Of a stretch of 59,506 bases of DNA, positions 1-7,712 are shown piece by piece (position 1 is the stretch's first letter; every line of letters starts with the position of its first letter). The notes below the pieces were generated by a model that saw only the letters and a program-made list of their open reading frames with translations, was not told where the DNA came from and searched no databases. A program made the position numbers and the translations under genes. The DNA is from a virus. The stretch covers positions 1-59,506 of IMG/VR virus record IMGVR_UViG_3300028666_000037. One strand, written 5' to 3'.

Positions 1-601
<601 letters not shown>

Positions 602-638
602 TGGATTATCCTCAAGTGAAATTTCCCAAAATCTCCTC

Positions 639-1616
639 TTATGCGCGCGCCGCGACCGGCTGCGGAAACGCGCGATGCTCGCGGCCGTCGAGCCAGGCGC
701 CGGCATCCTTCTTCCCGACCCGCGCCATGTAACGCGAGCCCGGAATGACGCTGTGGCCGCCGGTGCGCTCTGAGACCTCGACATCGATTTCGCCGGTCGG
801 ATGCACGAGATCGACGTGACCGCGCCGAACGTCGCCGCCGAGATCGCCGCCCGGCACCGGCTTGAAAGGAATCCACTCACCCCATTGCTTAAAGAAGAAC
901 GGCACGCCGGCGGCGGCGCATTGGTCGCGCAGCAATCGCGGCCATGCCGGATGCATCGGCCGCGCCTTCGCGCCGCTTTCGCCGCCGGCGATCACCCAGT
1001 CGATGTGACCGTTGACGTAACGCAGCGGGTCGATGCCATCGGCGATGTCGCCGATCGGCACCGGCAGCGTGGCGGGCCGCGGCGTGCAGCCCAAATCGAT
1101 CGGGCCGAGCAGCGGCTCGCAGCTCAAGAAATGCACGGCCGCCGGCGTCGCGAGCAGCTTTGGAATGTCGCGATCGGCTTCTTCCTGATTGACGATCGAC
1201 GCGCCGAGCCAGACATTCGGATAACCGCGCTCCCAATCCGCCGGCAACATGTCGGCCGCATTGCCGATGCGCTTCGTCAGCAACAGCCAGTCAAGGTTCG
1301 GCGTCTTGCGGATGACATCCCAGAGACGCGGGCGCACCGCGCCGGGCCAGCGCTTGTCGAAGACGTCGGCCATGCTGGCGCAGAAAACCCGCGCGCGGCG
1401 GCCTTCATGGCGCGCGATCGAATTCCATTTGAAGGGCTGATCCCAATATTTGCCGGGAAACTCGCGGAACGGCGCATCAACGCCCCAGTGATTCCAGCCG
1501 AGCCGATGATCGAACGCCTCGGCATAGCAATGATCGCAGCCGGGCGAGACCTTGCTGCAACCCCACACCGGGTTGAAGGTATGATCGCACCATTCGATCG
1601 CGGAATTCTCGCCCAT
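639..1616 (-). CDS. DUF5131 (phage Gp37/Gp68 family) protein
   Basis: 325 aa. The N-terminus IEWCDHTFNPVWGCSKVSPG followed by CDHCYAE is the hallmark of the phage Gp37/Gp68 family (DUF5131), whose clustered cysteines and fold prediction suggest a radical-SAM-like enzyme; the substrate is unknown. Further family-like blocks are DWLLLTKR (about 108), NVWLGASI (about 134), FLSCEPLLGPID (about 162) and a late GGESG, PMHPAW and FFFKQWGEW. Start ATG at 1616 directly follows a 41-aa membrane gene and lies in one leftward unit with an MT-A70 methyltransferase and a ParB-like protein. That neighbourhood suggests a role in DNA or nucleotide modification, which is inference. Family call strong, biochemical role unproven. 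Confidence 0.85.
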   Translation of the reverse strand: MGENSAIEWCDHTFNPVWGCSKVSPGCDHCYAEAFDHRLGWNHWGVDAPFREFPGKYWDQPFKWNSIARHEGRRARVFCASMADVFDKRWPGAVRPRLWDVIRKTPNLDWLLLTKRIGNAADMLPADWERGYPNVWLGASIVNQEEADRDIPKLLATPAAVHFLSCEPLLGPIDLGCTPRPATLPVPIGDIADGIDPLRYVNGHIDWVIAGGESGAKARPMHPAWPRLLRDQCAAAGVPFFFKQWGEWIPFKPVPGGDLGGDVRRGHVDLVHPTGEIDVEVSERTGGHSVIPGSRYMARVGKKDAGAWLDGREHRAFPQPVAARA

Positions 1617-1619
1617 CGG

Positions 1620-1745
1620 TCAATGCAGCTTTCGAATGAGGGGCGCGAGCAACGCGATGAGGGCTGCCGCGGCGCCGAGGATGACGGTAAAGGCGAGCGC
1701 GAGATCGAGCGCGAGACGCAGCGCGAATTGATTGATCGCGGTCAT
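1620..1745 (-). CDS. 41-aa single-TM protein
   Basis: Short gene starting ATG at 1745, overlapping the stop of the MT-A70 gene as ATGA (1742-1745), and ending 3 nt before the DUF5131 start. The product has a short polar N-terminus (MTAINQFALRLALD) and one hydrophobic helix of about 22 residues rich in Ala, Leu and Ile, ending in a basic tail (IRKLH). The position and exact ATGA overlap support translation although it is tiny. No family recognised; possibly a small inner-membrane protein. Confidence 0.6.
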   Translation of the reverse strand: MTAINQFALRLALDLALAFTVILGAAAALIALLAPLIRKLH

Positions 1746-2350
1746 GGTGCCGCCGCCGCGAATTTGTCGGTTTCGTTGCCCCATGCCGCCCAGCCCGTGC
1801 GCTCCGATCGCGCGAAGAGCTCGCAGCGCGGGCCGGGAAAGAGTTGCTCGAGCAAAAGATATTGCTGATCGGGCTTGCGGCTGTGCTCGCGCAGCTTGCC
1901 GCAGATCGCCCATTCCTCGACCTGCCGGAACTCTTCACCGATGATGCCGTGAACCGGTTTGGTGATGACGGGCTTGCCGCGCCAGGCGAGCAACAGCGGC
2001 TCGGATACACTGCGCAGGACATAGCCCGTGCCGAAAGCAACCCGGTCACCATCGCGCGTCAGTTTCATCCAGGGGCCGCCGGTCGAATAGCTGAAGCCCC
2101 AGGCCTGGATCACCTTGAAGGCTTGCTCGAGGAACGGCCATGTCGTCCACAGCGCGAGCGCGCAGCCTTCCTCTCGCGCCAGCATGCCGACCGGCAAATC
2201 CATGATCTGCCCAATGGCAAGCGTGTCGTAATAGCGCTCAGGCTTCTTCGATTGGTTCGCGTCGTTATACGTCGCGAACTTCCACGGCGGATCGGCGAGG
2301 ATGAGGCGATAGCCGCGCGGCTGCAGCGGTGCGAACGGCCAGCTCGTCAT
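1742..2350 (-). CDS. MT-A70-family adenine methyltransferase
   Basis: 202 aa. The catalytic motif DPPW is at residues 20-23 (ILADPPWKF), followed by a Tyr-rich segment and ALALWTTWPFLEQA, matching the MT-A70 (Ime4-like) SAM-dependent N6-adenine methyltransferase family; later SEPLLLAWRGKP also fits. The family methylates adenine in DNA or RNA; phage members are usually orphan DNA methyltransferases that can protect against restriction. No cognate restriction gene is adjacent. Start ATG at 2350 overlaps the ParB-like gene stop (ATGA), and its own stop overlaps the next ATG, so translation is coupled. Target site unknown. Confidence 0.9.
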   Translation of the reverse strand: MTSWPFAPLQPRGYRLILADPPWKFATYNDANQSKKPERYYDTLAIGQIMDLPVGMLAREEGCALALWTTWPFLEQAFKVIQAWGFSYSTGGPWMKLTRDGDRVAFGTGYVLRSVSEPLLLAWRGKPVITKPVHGIIGEEFRQVEEWAICGKLREHSRKPDQQYLLLEQLFPGPRCELFARSERTGWAAWGNETDKFAAAAP

Positions 2351-4269
2351 TCCGCCGCTTCCTCGATTGTGTCATCCGCCGCCGGCGGATCGGTTTCATC
2401 CGTGATCATCGCGTCGACCGCTTGCTGCTCGGTCGCGGTCGGCTGGCGCGCGAGGCTCGCCTCGATCGCCATCTGACCCGCCATGTCGCGCTCGGCGAGA
2501 AAGCCGAGCTCGATGAATTTCTCCGGCGTCCAGAATTCGGCGGGTTGCGCGAGCATCAGCTTGACGAGCTCGCTCTTTTTCATCTTCGCGTCGCCGGCAA
2601 GGCCATTGGCCACGGCAAGCCCGACCAGCCGCGCCTGCGACATCGCCTGGAAATACGTCTCGGAAACCTGCCAATAGCGGAGCAATTGCTCCGCTGCGTT
2701 GACGGATCGGGCCATGGCGATCTCGAAGGGATCGTCGCCGATGCTGTGGCCGTTATGGCCGTTGACGCCGACGAGGCTTGAGACCAGCAGCGCGAAGATC
2801 TTGTCGAGACGGTTGTCCTCGAGCGCGATCAGGCCGTTGAAGAGCGCCGCGGCCTGCGCCTCGTCTTCGACGAAGCTCGCGCGCTGATCGAACGGATCGA
2901 GGTCGACCGGCTTCCGCGCGATGAGCTCGGCGACCGGCGTCATCACGAGGCGCTGCGCCGCGCGCTCGATCGCCGGCGTGTCATAGGTCCATTCCGGCAG
3001 CATCACGCTCGATGCCATGCGGACATTGTGCGCGCCGAGAAGACTGCAGATGACGATCGCCTTCGCGACCTTGGGCTGCGCCGCGACGCCAAAGCGCAGC
3101 GCCTGCGTTTTCGCGCGCTTGACGATGACGGTCTGGGCCGCGGTCATGAGGCGCGCGGGTTGCGGCGCGGCGGTGCCATCGCCAAGCGGTGCCGGTGCTT
3201 CGCCGCCGGTGATCTTCTCGGCCTTGCGGCGCTCGCGCAGGCGCTTGGCGGCCGTTTCCGGCCGCAATGCCGGCGCCAACACGGCCAAGGCACCGGCGCC
3301 GTCGATATAGACCACGGCGCCGGCCTCCGCGTCATTCTTGCGCGCGATCTCGTACTCATGCGGGCGCTTGCCGGTTTCGAGCCGATCGACCCAAGGCCAG
3401 TCGGTCTTGAGGGTTTTGATGCGCGCGATGATGGCCGCCTCCTGAAGCCTCATCGCCTGCTTGTCGTCGGCGAAAAATTTCTCGCCGGTCTCTTCATCCT
3501 CGAGCAGCTCGCCTTGATAAGCATGCGGCGGGAAGGCGGCGCGCTTCACCGGAAAGCGTTCCGACAGCATGTGGCCGCGGATGGTCTCGGCATCCCAGTC
3601 GTACTCGGTCGCCCGCTCGATGAAATCGCGCTGCGTCTTGGCGTCGCCGAGCGCGAAGGCGCGGGCCATCTCGATATCGATCTTGCCGCCGCGGAGGCGT
3701 TTCTGGATCTCGGGCACACAACGCAGAAGCTGACGCCGGCGCTTGACATGGCTTCCCGAGGTCCCGGCGATCTGGCCGATCTCGTCATTGGTGCGCCCGG
3801 CGTTGTGCAGCTCCTCGAAGGCCTCGGCCTCGTCGACCGGGTTGAGGCTGCGGCGCGCGATGTTCTCGATCAGCGCGGCATCGCGAATGTCGCGGTCGCT
3901 GTAATCGCCGACGAAAGCCGGCAGCTTGAAATCCTTGGCGATGCGGCCATCGCCGATGCCGAGCTTCGTCGCCCGCCAGCGCCGCTCGCCCCACACGATC
4001 TCATAGCGGCCGTCCTTGTCCGGACGCAGCGCGAGCGGTTGCAGAATACCCTTCGCCGCGATCGTGTCGGCGAGGCTGGTCAGATCGTCGTCGAACTTTT
4101 CCTTGCGCGGATTGAGCGGCGACGGATAGCACAACGCCGGATCGATCGGCACCGCCGAGCGGATCGCGGCGCCGAGCGGTGATTCCGGCAGGGCGAGGTT
4201 GCGTTGCGTGGTTGCCGGCTTGGCTTTTGCGGCGTTGCGCTTCGGCGGCGTTTTCTTCTTGGCGGACAT
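2347..4269 (-). CDS. ParB-like (ParB/RepB/Spo0J) nuclease-domain protein, large
   Basis: 640 aa from ATG at 4269, chosen because it shares one base with the upstream stop (TGATG) and begins MSAKKKTPPKRN; a longer reading upstream is not needed. Lys/Ala-rich leader 1-25, then a ParB N-terminal domain with NPRKEKFDDDLTSLADTI (53-70), the GERRWRA box (94-100) and an ENIxR-type box (ENIARRSLNPVDEAEAF, 135-151), then a KorB-like HTH (TNDEIGQIAGTSGSHVKRRR). The C-terminal 350 residues are not recognised and end in an acidic tail. Roles in this family range from partition to nuclease or transcription factor. No parA neighbour is present, so plasmid-like partition is unlikely. Confidence 0.85.
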   Translation of the reverse strand: MSAKKKTPPKRNAAKAKPATTQRNLALPESPLGAAIRSAVPIDPALCYPSPLNPRKEKFDDDLTSLADTIAAKGILQPLALRPDKDGRYEIVWGERRWRATKLGIGDGRIAKDFKLPAFVGDYSDRDIRDAALIENIARRSLNPVDEAEAFEELHNAGRTNDEIGQIAGTSGSHVKRRRQLLRCVPEIQKRLRGGKIDIEMARAFALGDAKTQRDFIERATEYDWDAETIRGHMLSERFPVKRAAFPPHAYQGELLEDEETGEKFFADDKQAMRLQEAAIIARIKTLKTDWPWVDRLETGKRPHEYEIARKNDAEAGAVVYIDGAGALAVLAPALRPETAAKRLRERRKAEKITGGEAPAPLGDGTAAPQPARLMTAAQTVIVKRAKTQALRFGVAAQPKVAKAIVICSLLGAHNVRMASSVMLPEWTYDTPAIERAAQRLVMTPVAELIARKPVDLDPFDQRASFVEDEAQAAALFNGLIALEDNRLDKIFALLVSSLVGVNGHNGHSIGDDPFEIAMARSVNAAEQLLRYWQVSETYFQAMSQARLVGLAVANGLAGDAKMKKSELVKLMLAQPAEFWTPEKFIELGFLAERDMAGQMAIEASLARQPTATEQQAVDAMITDETDPPAADDTIEEAAE

Positions 4270-4517
4270 CACGTGACTCCGTTGTGATCGGGGCAAAGCG
4301 CGGCGAAACTGGTCAGCGTTCCTTCGAACCGTCCGCGCCTGCAGCGGCCCAGGACGTCGCTGCTGCGGCCCCAGCCGGTGCAATTGCCGCAGCCTCGCTC
4401 GGTCAGGATGAAAGGCGGCGCCGGCGGCTCATCGCTCCGGGGGATGGAGCGAGAGCCGCGCCGGGCCTCGGTCGCGGCGGCGGCTTCACGCCGTTGCGCG
4501 TCGAAGAGATCAGGCAT
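4269..4517 (-). CDS. Cys-rich small phage protein (putative zinc finger)
   Basis: 82 aa. C-terminal half contains CGNCTGWGRSSDVLGRC and later LCPDH: four cysteines plus a His spaced like a small metal-binding knuckle. The N-terminus is polar and starts MPDLFDAQRREAAAA. Overlaps its downstream ParB-like gene by one base and the upstream gene by 8 nt. Looks like a phage-typical zinc-binding small protein. Function unknown. Confidence 0.6.
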   Translation of the reverse strand: MPDLFDAQRREAAAATEARRGSRSIPRSDEPPAPPFILTERGCGNCTGWGRSSDVLGRCRRGRFEGTLTSFAALCPDHNGVT

Positions 4518-4761
4518 CGCACACCATTTCGACCGCGTCTGCCGAGGCGGCGGCGCTGATGCCGTTGAGGTTGAGATAGAGCACCGGCGCGTAGCCGGCG
4601 CTCATGCGCCAGCTCATGACGATGCCGATGCGCCCGTCGTGTAGCTTGACGCGGTCGCCGGTGCGCTTGCCCGGCGGCGGACCGAAGGCATCGGCCGGCT
4701 CGATCGGCACGAGGCCGCGCGCGGCGCGGATGCTGGCGAGGCTGACGATCTGCGCGCTCAT
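4510..4761 (-). CDS. 83-aa hypothetical protein
   Basis: Start ATG at 4761 (MSAQIVSLASIRAARG) overlaps the upstream stop as ATGA; a longer upstream reading would run into the previous gene. The middle reads GPPPGKRTGDRVKLHDGRIG then IVMSW, resembling a small SH3-like beta barrel (GDRVKLHDGRIGIV), followed by YAPVLYLNLNGIS. No family assigned. Tightly embedded in the early leftward operon. Confidence 0.6.
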   Translation of the reverse strand: MSAQIVSLASIRAARGLVPIEPADAFGPPPGKRTGDRVKLHDGRIGIVMSWRMSAGYAPVLYLNLNGISAAASADAVEMVCDA

Positions 4762-5042
4762 GGCACCATGCCCGCGCAGAGCACGGCTGCCGCGCCGATC
4801 GCCGCCGCAAAGCCGCACGCGACGAGGCCCAGACCGCCGACAATGATGCCGCGCAGCAAGCGGTCGCCGCGCCGGGCCCGGCGGCGCGCGCGCTCAACCG
4901 TCTCGGCGGCCGAGCTGTTGCAGATTTGGCCGTAGCGCACGCGCCTTGCGGTCTCCGCGCTGACTTGGAGGCGCTTGACGGTTGCGGGCGGTTTGACGAA
5001 AGGCGGCTGCCGATTGCCGAGAATGGATCCTTGAGCGTTCAT
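4758..5042 (-). CDS. 94-aa membrane protein with basic cytoplasmic helix
   Basis: Starts ATG at 5042 with an AAGGGG ribosome site about 9 nt upstream. Residues 1-60 are polar with an Arg-rich helix (ERARRRARRGDRLLRG), followed by one TM helix (IIVGGLGLVACGFAAAIGAA) near the C-terminus. Ends in an ATGA overlap with the next gene. Function unknown. Confidence 0.6.
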   Translation of the reverse strand: MNAQGSILGNRQPPFVKPPATVKRLQVSAETARRVRYGQICNSSAAETVERARRRARRGDRLLRGIIVGGLGLVACGFAAAIGAAAVLCAGMVP

Positions 5043-5090
5043 ATCATGCCCCTTCTGGGTGACGGTTCGATGCGGACCGGCGCGATTTTC

Positions 5091-5336
5091 CTAGGCGGCG
5101 TAATCCGTGCCGCGCAACGCGATGCGATCGCGGTTGAGGCGGCGGGCGAGGTTGGTCGCGATCGCCTTGCGCTCGGCGAAGGGCATGCGGCGATCGTTCA
5201 TCAAGACGGTCGCGGTGACCTGCGCCGCGCCGCTGAACGGATCGAACAATGCGAGCTCGATCTCGACCAGATCGCGATGCGCTTCGGCGCGCACCGTCGC
5301 CTGCATCGGTGCCGAGAGAAGCTGGATGCCGCTCAT
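5091..5336 (-). CDS. 81-aa hypothetical protein
   Basis: Begins ATG at 5336 in an ATGA overlap with the small TM gene upstream. Composition is mixed, with beta-prone segments (LVEIELALFDPFSG, AAQVTATVLMNDRR) and a basic helix (ERKAIATNLARRLNRDR). About 48 nt of spacer with a ribosome-binding site separates it from the next gene. No family recognised. Confidence 0.55.
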   Translation of the reverse strand: MSGIQLLSAPMQATVRAEAHRDLVEIELALFDPFSGAAQVTATVLMNDRRMPFAERKAIATNLARRLNRDRIALRGTDYAA

Positions 5337-5506
5337 GGCGCCGCGTCCTTGTCGACGGGCGCGCGCTCGCCGCGCTTCAGCGTGCGATGCCGGTCGAAGC
5401 CCGGTGTCGGCATGGCGGGCGGGCGGCGCCGACGGCGCATCACCACGACCGCGGCCACAGCGATGGCCAGCACGGCGACGGCGGCGATGATTTGAAAGAG
5501 CGTCAT
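5333..5506 (-). CDS. 57-aa single-TM protein
   Basis: Decoded directly: ATG at 5506, stop at 5333-5335. Sequence opens MTLFQIIAAVAVLAIAVAAV, one clear TM helix, followed by an MRRRRRPPAMP basic stop-transfer and a charged tail ending KDAAP. Both ends overlap neighbours by ATGA, which supports it as a real gene in the coupled operon. Function unknown. Confidence 0.65.
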   Translation of the reverse strand: MTLFQIIAAVAVLAIAVAAVVVMRRRRRPPAMPTPGFDRHRTLKRGERAPVDKDAAP

Positions 5507-5964
5507 GCCGCTTCTCCTTGTGACGAGGTCTCGAAGGCGTATTGGCTTGCGGTCGCGCGCGCGAACGAGATGAAAGCGCGGCGGCCGCGCGCGGGCATGC
5601 GCAGGATCAGCGCCGCGATCTCGACGCCAAGCGCGTAGTCATCGCCGGCGCTCGCATCGAGCGTCGCGATGTGATCCGGATTGGTGCCGGCCGCGACAAA
5701 GAAATAATTCGGCGTCACGCCAAGTGCTGCGGCGAAAGCGACGATCGCTTCGGGGCGCAGCGCGGTCTCGCCGCGCTCGACATAGGAGACGGTCGGCCCG
5801 CTCAGATGGACCATGAGGCCGAGCTCTTTCAAGGTGAGGCCGTGCACGCGGCGCAACAGGTGAACGCGGCGGCCGATCTCGACATCGATCGGGTGATGCG
5901 CCGGAACACGGCGGCGGAAGCGCGGCTTGGTGGCCGGGGCGGCCTCGACGGCGAGCGTATCCAT
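5503..5964 (-). CDS. XRE-family helix-turn-helix regulator
   Basis: 153 aa. Residues 26-80 form an HTH_3/XRE domain: IGRRVHLLRRVHGLTLKELG, then LMVHLSGPTVSYVERGETAL and VAFAAALGVTPNYFF. C-terminal half is helical. ATG at 5964 shares one base with the upstream stop; a GTG one codon earlier (5967) is also possible. As an early-operon DNA-binding protein it may act as a secondary regulator of phage or host genes; target unknown. It is distinct from the S24 repressor at 6696-7394. Confidence 0.85.
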   Translation of the reverse strand: MDTLAVEAAPATKPRFRRRVPAHHPIDVEIGRRVHLLRRVHGLTLKELGLMVHLSGPTVSYVERGETALRPEAIVAFAAALGVTPNYFFVAAGTNPDHIATLDASAGDDYALGVEIAALILRMPARGRRAFISFARATASQYAFETSSQGEAA

Positions 5965-6275
5965 CACGCCGCCTCGCGATCGGCGCCATAACGCAGCGCG
6001 ACTTGCATCGCCGCCTCGCGGTGCTGCGCGATCTGCGCCGTGGTGAAGCCGGCGGTGAAGAGATCGTCTTCGCTGCAGGCGCCGGTCGCGGCGACGCGAT
6101 CGGCCATCACGCGGCCCATCTCGGCCGCGCAGCGCGCGCCGGAGCTGAGCCGCTTCACGCGCGGCGCCGGCCGATGGGTTAACGCCGCGGCGGCATCGAG
6201 CGCCTTGGCCTCAAGCCAGGCGGCGCGGCCGATGTCGTGGCCGGTTTCGAGAAGTCGTTGAGCGTATGTGCGCAT
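5964..6275 (-). CDS. First gene of the PL operon, hypothetical
   Basis: 103 aa from ATG at 6275, preferred over ATG 6287 because GGGGGA lies about 5 nt upstream. Opens MRTYAQRLLETGHDIGRAAW, helical and Ala/Arg-rich, with a central RLSSGARCAAEMGRVMADRV and a late FTTAQIAQHREAAMQVALRY. Lies about 30 nt downstream of the PL -10 box, so it is the first product expressed after derepression. No family recognised; an antirepressor or antiterminator role is possible but unsupported. Confidence 0.65.
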   Translation of the reverse strand: MRTYAQRLLETGHDIGRAAWLEAKALDAAAALTHRPAPRVKRLSSGARCAAEMGRVMADRVAATGACSEDDLFTAGFTTAQIAQHREAAMQVALRYGADREAA

Positions 6276-6304
6276 TGTCCCCCGCATTCGAAAAGCACCG
6301 AATG

Positions 6305-6320
6305 GCGGGAAAAATACCGC
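6305..6320. promoter_or_regulatory. Repressor operator in PL (over the -10)
   Basis: GCGGGAAAAATACCGC, an imperfect palindrome covering the PL -10 hexamer. Repeated at 6339-6354 and in PR; start-to-start spacing to the next copy is 34 bp. Confidence 0.8.
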
Positions 6321-6339
6321 TTCAATTTTGAGATGTCAA
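6311..6339 (-). promoter_or_regulatory. PL promoter (leftward early)
   Basis: On the minus strand: TTGACA (6339-6334), 17-bp spacer, TATTTT (6316-6311). The -10 lies inside one operator and the -35 abuts another, the expected layout for repression by the S24 repressor. Confidence 0.8.
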
Positions 6340-6354
6340 CGGGAAAAATACCGC
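6339..6354. promoter_or_regulatory. Repressor operator upstream of the PL -35
   Basis: ACGGGAAAAATACCGC, identical to the 6305 site over 15 of 16 positions. A further half-site GCGGTAAAT begins at 6359, at the end of the lipoprotein gene. Confidence 0.75.
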
Positions 6355-6366
6355 CTTAGCGGTAAA

Positions 6367-6711
6367 TCACGGATCGTTGTCGGCGTTTGGCTCGTAGCCT
6401 TTGGCGCGCATGCAGTTTTCGACCGTGGGCTTCAACTCGGAAAGCTTCATCAGCTTGTCATCGCTCTCGTCAACGGCATATCCGGCGGCAGCGCCAACCG
6501 GACCGCCGACGAAAGCGCCAACCATTACGCCGACCCCGTTGCGGCGGTCATAATACGTTTTCACAGCGTCGAGCGCGCATTCCTTGGCGTCGGCGTGCAT
6601 TCGCGCCTCCGATGCGCTGCCCCCGCGCACCGCGTAACTGTCATGGGCGCAGCCGCTCAGCAATAGCACAGCGATCGCTGTGGCGGCGCCGGGACCTATG
6701 TCCATTGCCAT
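6367..6711 (-). CDS. Lipoprotein with glycine zipper, co-transcribed with the repressor
   Basis: 114 aa starting ATG at 6711 (MAMDIGPG), overlapping the repressor stop by 16 nt. Hydrophobic signal and lipobox LLLSGC (lipidated Cys about residue 21), so predicted to be exported and lipid-anchored. Residues about 58-80 form a glycine-zipper stretch (GVGVMVGAFVGGPVGAAAGY) as in outer-membrane-associated small lipoproteins. Because it follows the repressor in the same transcript it should be made in the lysogen. Superinfection exclusion or another lysogenic-conversion role is plausible inference. The gene ends at the PL operators. Confidence 0.8.
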   Translation of the reverse strand: MAMDIGPGAATAIAVLLLSGCAHDSYAVRGGSASEARMHADAKECALDAVKTYYDRRNGVGVMVGAFVGGPVGAAAGYAVDESDDKLMKLSELKPTVENCMRAKGYEPNADNDP

Positions 6712-7394
6712 TTTCCCAAAACACGTCCTTGAATATGCGCCTCCCCGATCGCGCGATCATAGCTTTCGTATTTGGTGTTCTCCGAACTAATGCGCACGGC
6801 GGGAGGATCAGAATTGGCGAGATATTGAACGCGCTTCGCGACGAGTCCCATGCCGTCCCAGACAATGAAAATTCCAGGCGGCGATGGCGTCGTGTCGGAA
6901 ATATCAACCATCACGCGGTCAAGCGGCCGAAACATCGGCTCCATCGAATCGCCAATGATCGTAATGATCTTGATCTTGTCCGGCTGCGCCGTCGTCGCGA
7001 TGCGCATGAGCTCGCGCGGCAATTCCCATTCCGCCACTTTGCGTTCGTGCTCGAGCAGCGCGCCATTGCCGGCAGACGCGCGGACGTCGAGCTCATCGAT
7101 ACGATAGCGCGGCGCTATATCGCCTGAGGCGGATTTCGTCGGCAGATCTTCCATGTGTTCGGACATTGCCCATTCGGGCGCATCGGCCTTCGGATCGCCG
7201 CGGAGCCATTTTTCGCTGCACTCAAAGAAGCTGGCGAGCTTGCCAAAATCCTCGGACCGAGGGCTGCGGCTTTTCCCGCGCCTGATATTGCGGATGAAGT
7301 CTTTGTTCAGTCCGGCATCCTTCGAGGCGCGCTGATCCGTGATGCGAAAATGAGCGAGAGCGGCGTCGATGCGATTGAGCGTTTCTTGCGGCAT
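6696..7394 (-). CDS. S24/LexA-like phage repressor (CI analogue)
   Basis: 232 aa from ATG at 7394 (MPQETLNRIDAALAHFRITD). N-terminal HTH about 10-60 with LNKDFIRNIRRGKSRSP as recognition region. C-terminal S24 peptidase domain: putative self-cleavage Ala108-Gly109 (RASAGNG), catalytic Ser150 in GDSMEPMF and Lys187 in GLVAKRV. Such repressors bind operators as dimers and self-cleave when RecA is activated, inducing the prophage. Five matching palindromes flank the gene, one touching its own start codon, which suggests autoregulation. The upstream in-frame extension crosses the operators and is rejected. Confidence 0.93.
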   Translation of the reverse strand: MPQETLNRIDAALAHFRITDQRASKDAGLNKDFIRNIRRGKSRSPRSEDFGKLASFFECSEKWLRGDPKADAPEWAMSEHMEDLPTKSASGDIAPRYRIDELDVRASAGNGALLEHERKVAEWELPRELMRIATTAQPDKIKIITIIGDSMEPMFRPLDRVMVDISDTTPSPPGIFIVWDGMGLVAKRVQYLANSDPPAVRISSENTKYESYDRAIGEAHIQGRVLGKWQWT

Positions 7395-7396
7395 GG

Positions 7397-7412
7397 GCGG
7401 GAATTTTCCCGC
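7397..7412. promoter_or_regulatory. Operator abutting the repressor start
   Basis: GCGGGAATTTTCCCGC, the most symmetrical of the set, ends 2 nt from the repressor ATG. Occupancy would block repressor translation start or transcription, fitting negative autoregulation. Confidence 0.8.
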
Positions 7413-7432
7413 AATATCAGGCGGTAAAGCGA

Positions 7433-7448
7433 CCGGTAAAAATCCCGT
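7433..7448. promoter_or_regulatory. Operator overlapping the PR -35
   Basis: CCGGTAAAAATCCCGT; its last base is the first base of the PR -35 TTGACC. A degenerate extra copy (GCGGTAAAGCGACCGG) lies at 7421-7436. Confidence 0.75.
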
Positions 7449-7476
7449 TGACCCGCGGGGAGAATAGCGGTAAATA
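7448..7476 (+). promoter_or_regulatory. PR promoter (rightward)
   Basis: TTGACC at 7448-7453, 17-bp spacer, TAAATA at 7471-7476. Same geometry as PL: operator over the -10, operator abutting the -35. Predicted start is near 7483, almost at the ATG of the next gene (7485). Confidence 0.8.
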
Positions 7477-7482
7477 TCCCGC
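7467..7482. promoter_or_regulatory. Operator over the PR -10
   Basis: GCGGTAAATATCCCGC, covering the -10 of PR and ending 2 nt before the Cro-like ATG. Confidence 0.8.
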
Positions 7483-7484
7483 TT

Positions 7485-7712
7485 ATGTCCCTCCGCGATG
7501 ACCTTCTCGCCAAAGTCGATTCCTACTGCACCGCCCATCATCTCACGCGTGCCGCTGTCGGCGTGTTGCTGATGAAGGACAATAAGTTCTTCGCCGATGT
7601 TGCGGCTGGAAAGCGCGGTTTCACGATCCGCACGTATGAGCGCCTCATGGAGGCGCTGAATGAGCCGCCGCCGGAGTCACGAAGCCCAAGTCCTGGTGAG
7701 GTCGCGGCATGA
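7485..7712 (+). CDS. Cro-like small regulator
   Basis: 75 aa. The N-terminus MSLRDDLLAKVDSYCTAHHL followed by TRAAVGVLLMKDNKFFADVA is an HTH-like fold as in small Cro/CI proteins, and GFTIRTYERLMEALNEPPP resembles the end of such domains. Divergent from the repressor and directly under PR, the position of cro. There is no leader or ribosome site: transcription should start about 2 nt before the ATG, so the mRNA may be leaderless. Ends in an ATGA overlap with the next ORF. Confidence 0.75.
   Translation: MSLRDDLLAKVDSYCTAHHLTRAAVGVLLMKDNKFFADVAAGKRGFTIRTYERLMEALNEPPPESRSPSPGEVAA

Noticed and set aside
801-1868. 355-aa plus-strand ORF opposite DUF5131 and its neighbours
   Set aside because: Arg/His-rich antisense shadow without domain signature, while the minus strand encodes recognised families.
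2347-4383. Longer start of the ParB-like gene at 4383
   Set aside because: It would overlap the coding region of the Cys-rich gene by over 100 nt; ATG 4269 has the TGATG join and a normal basic leader.
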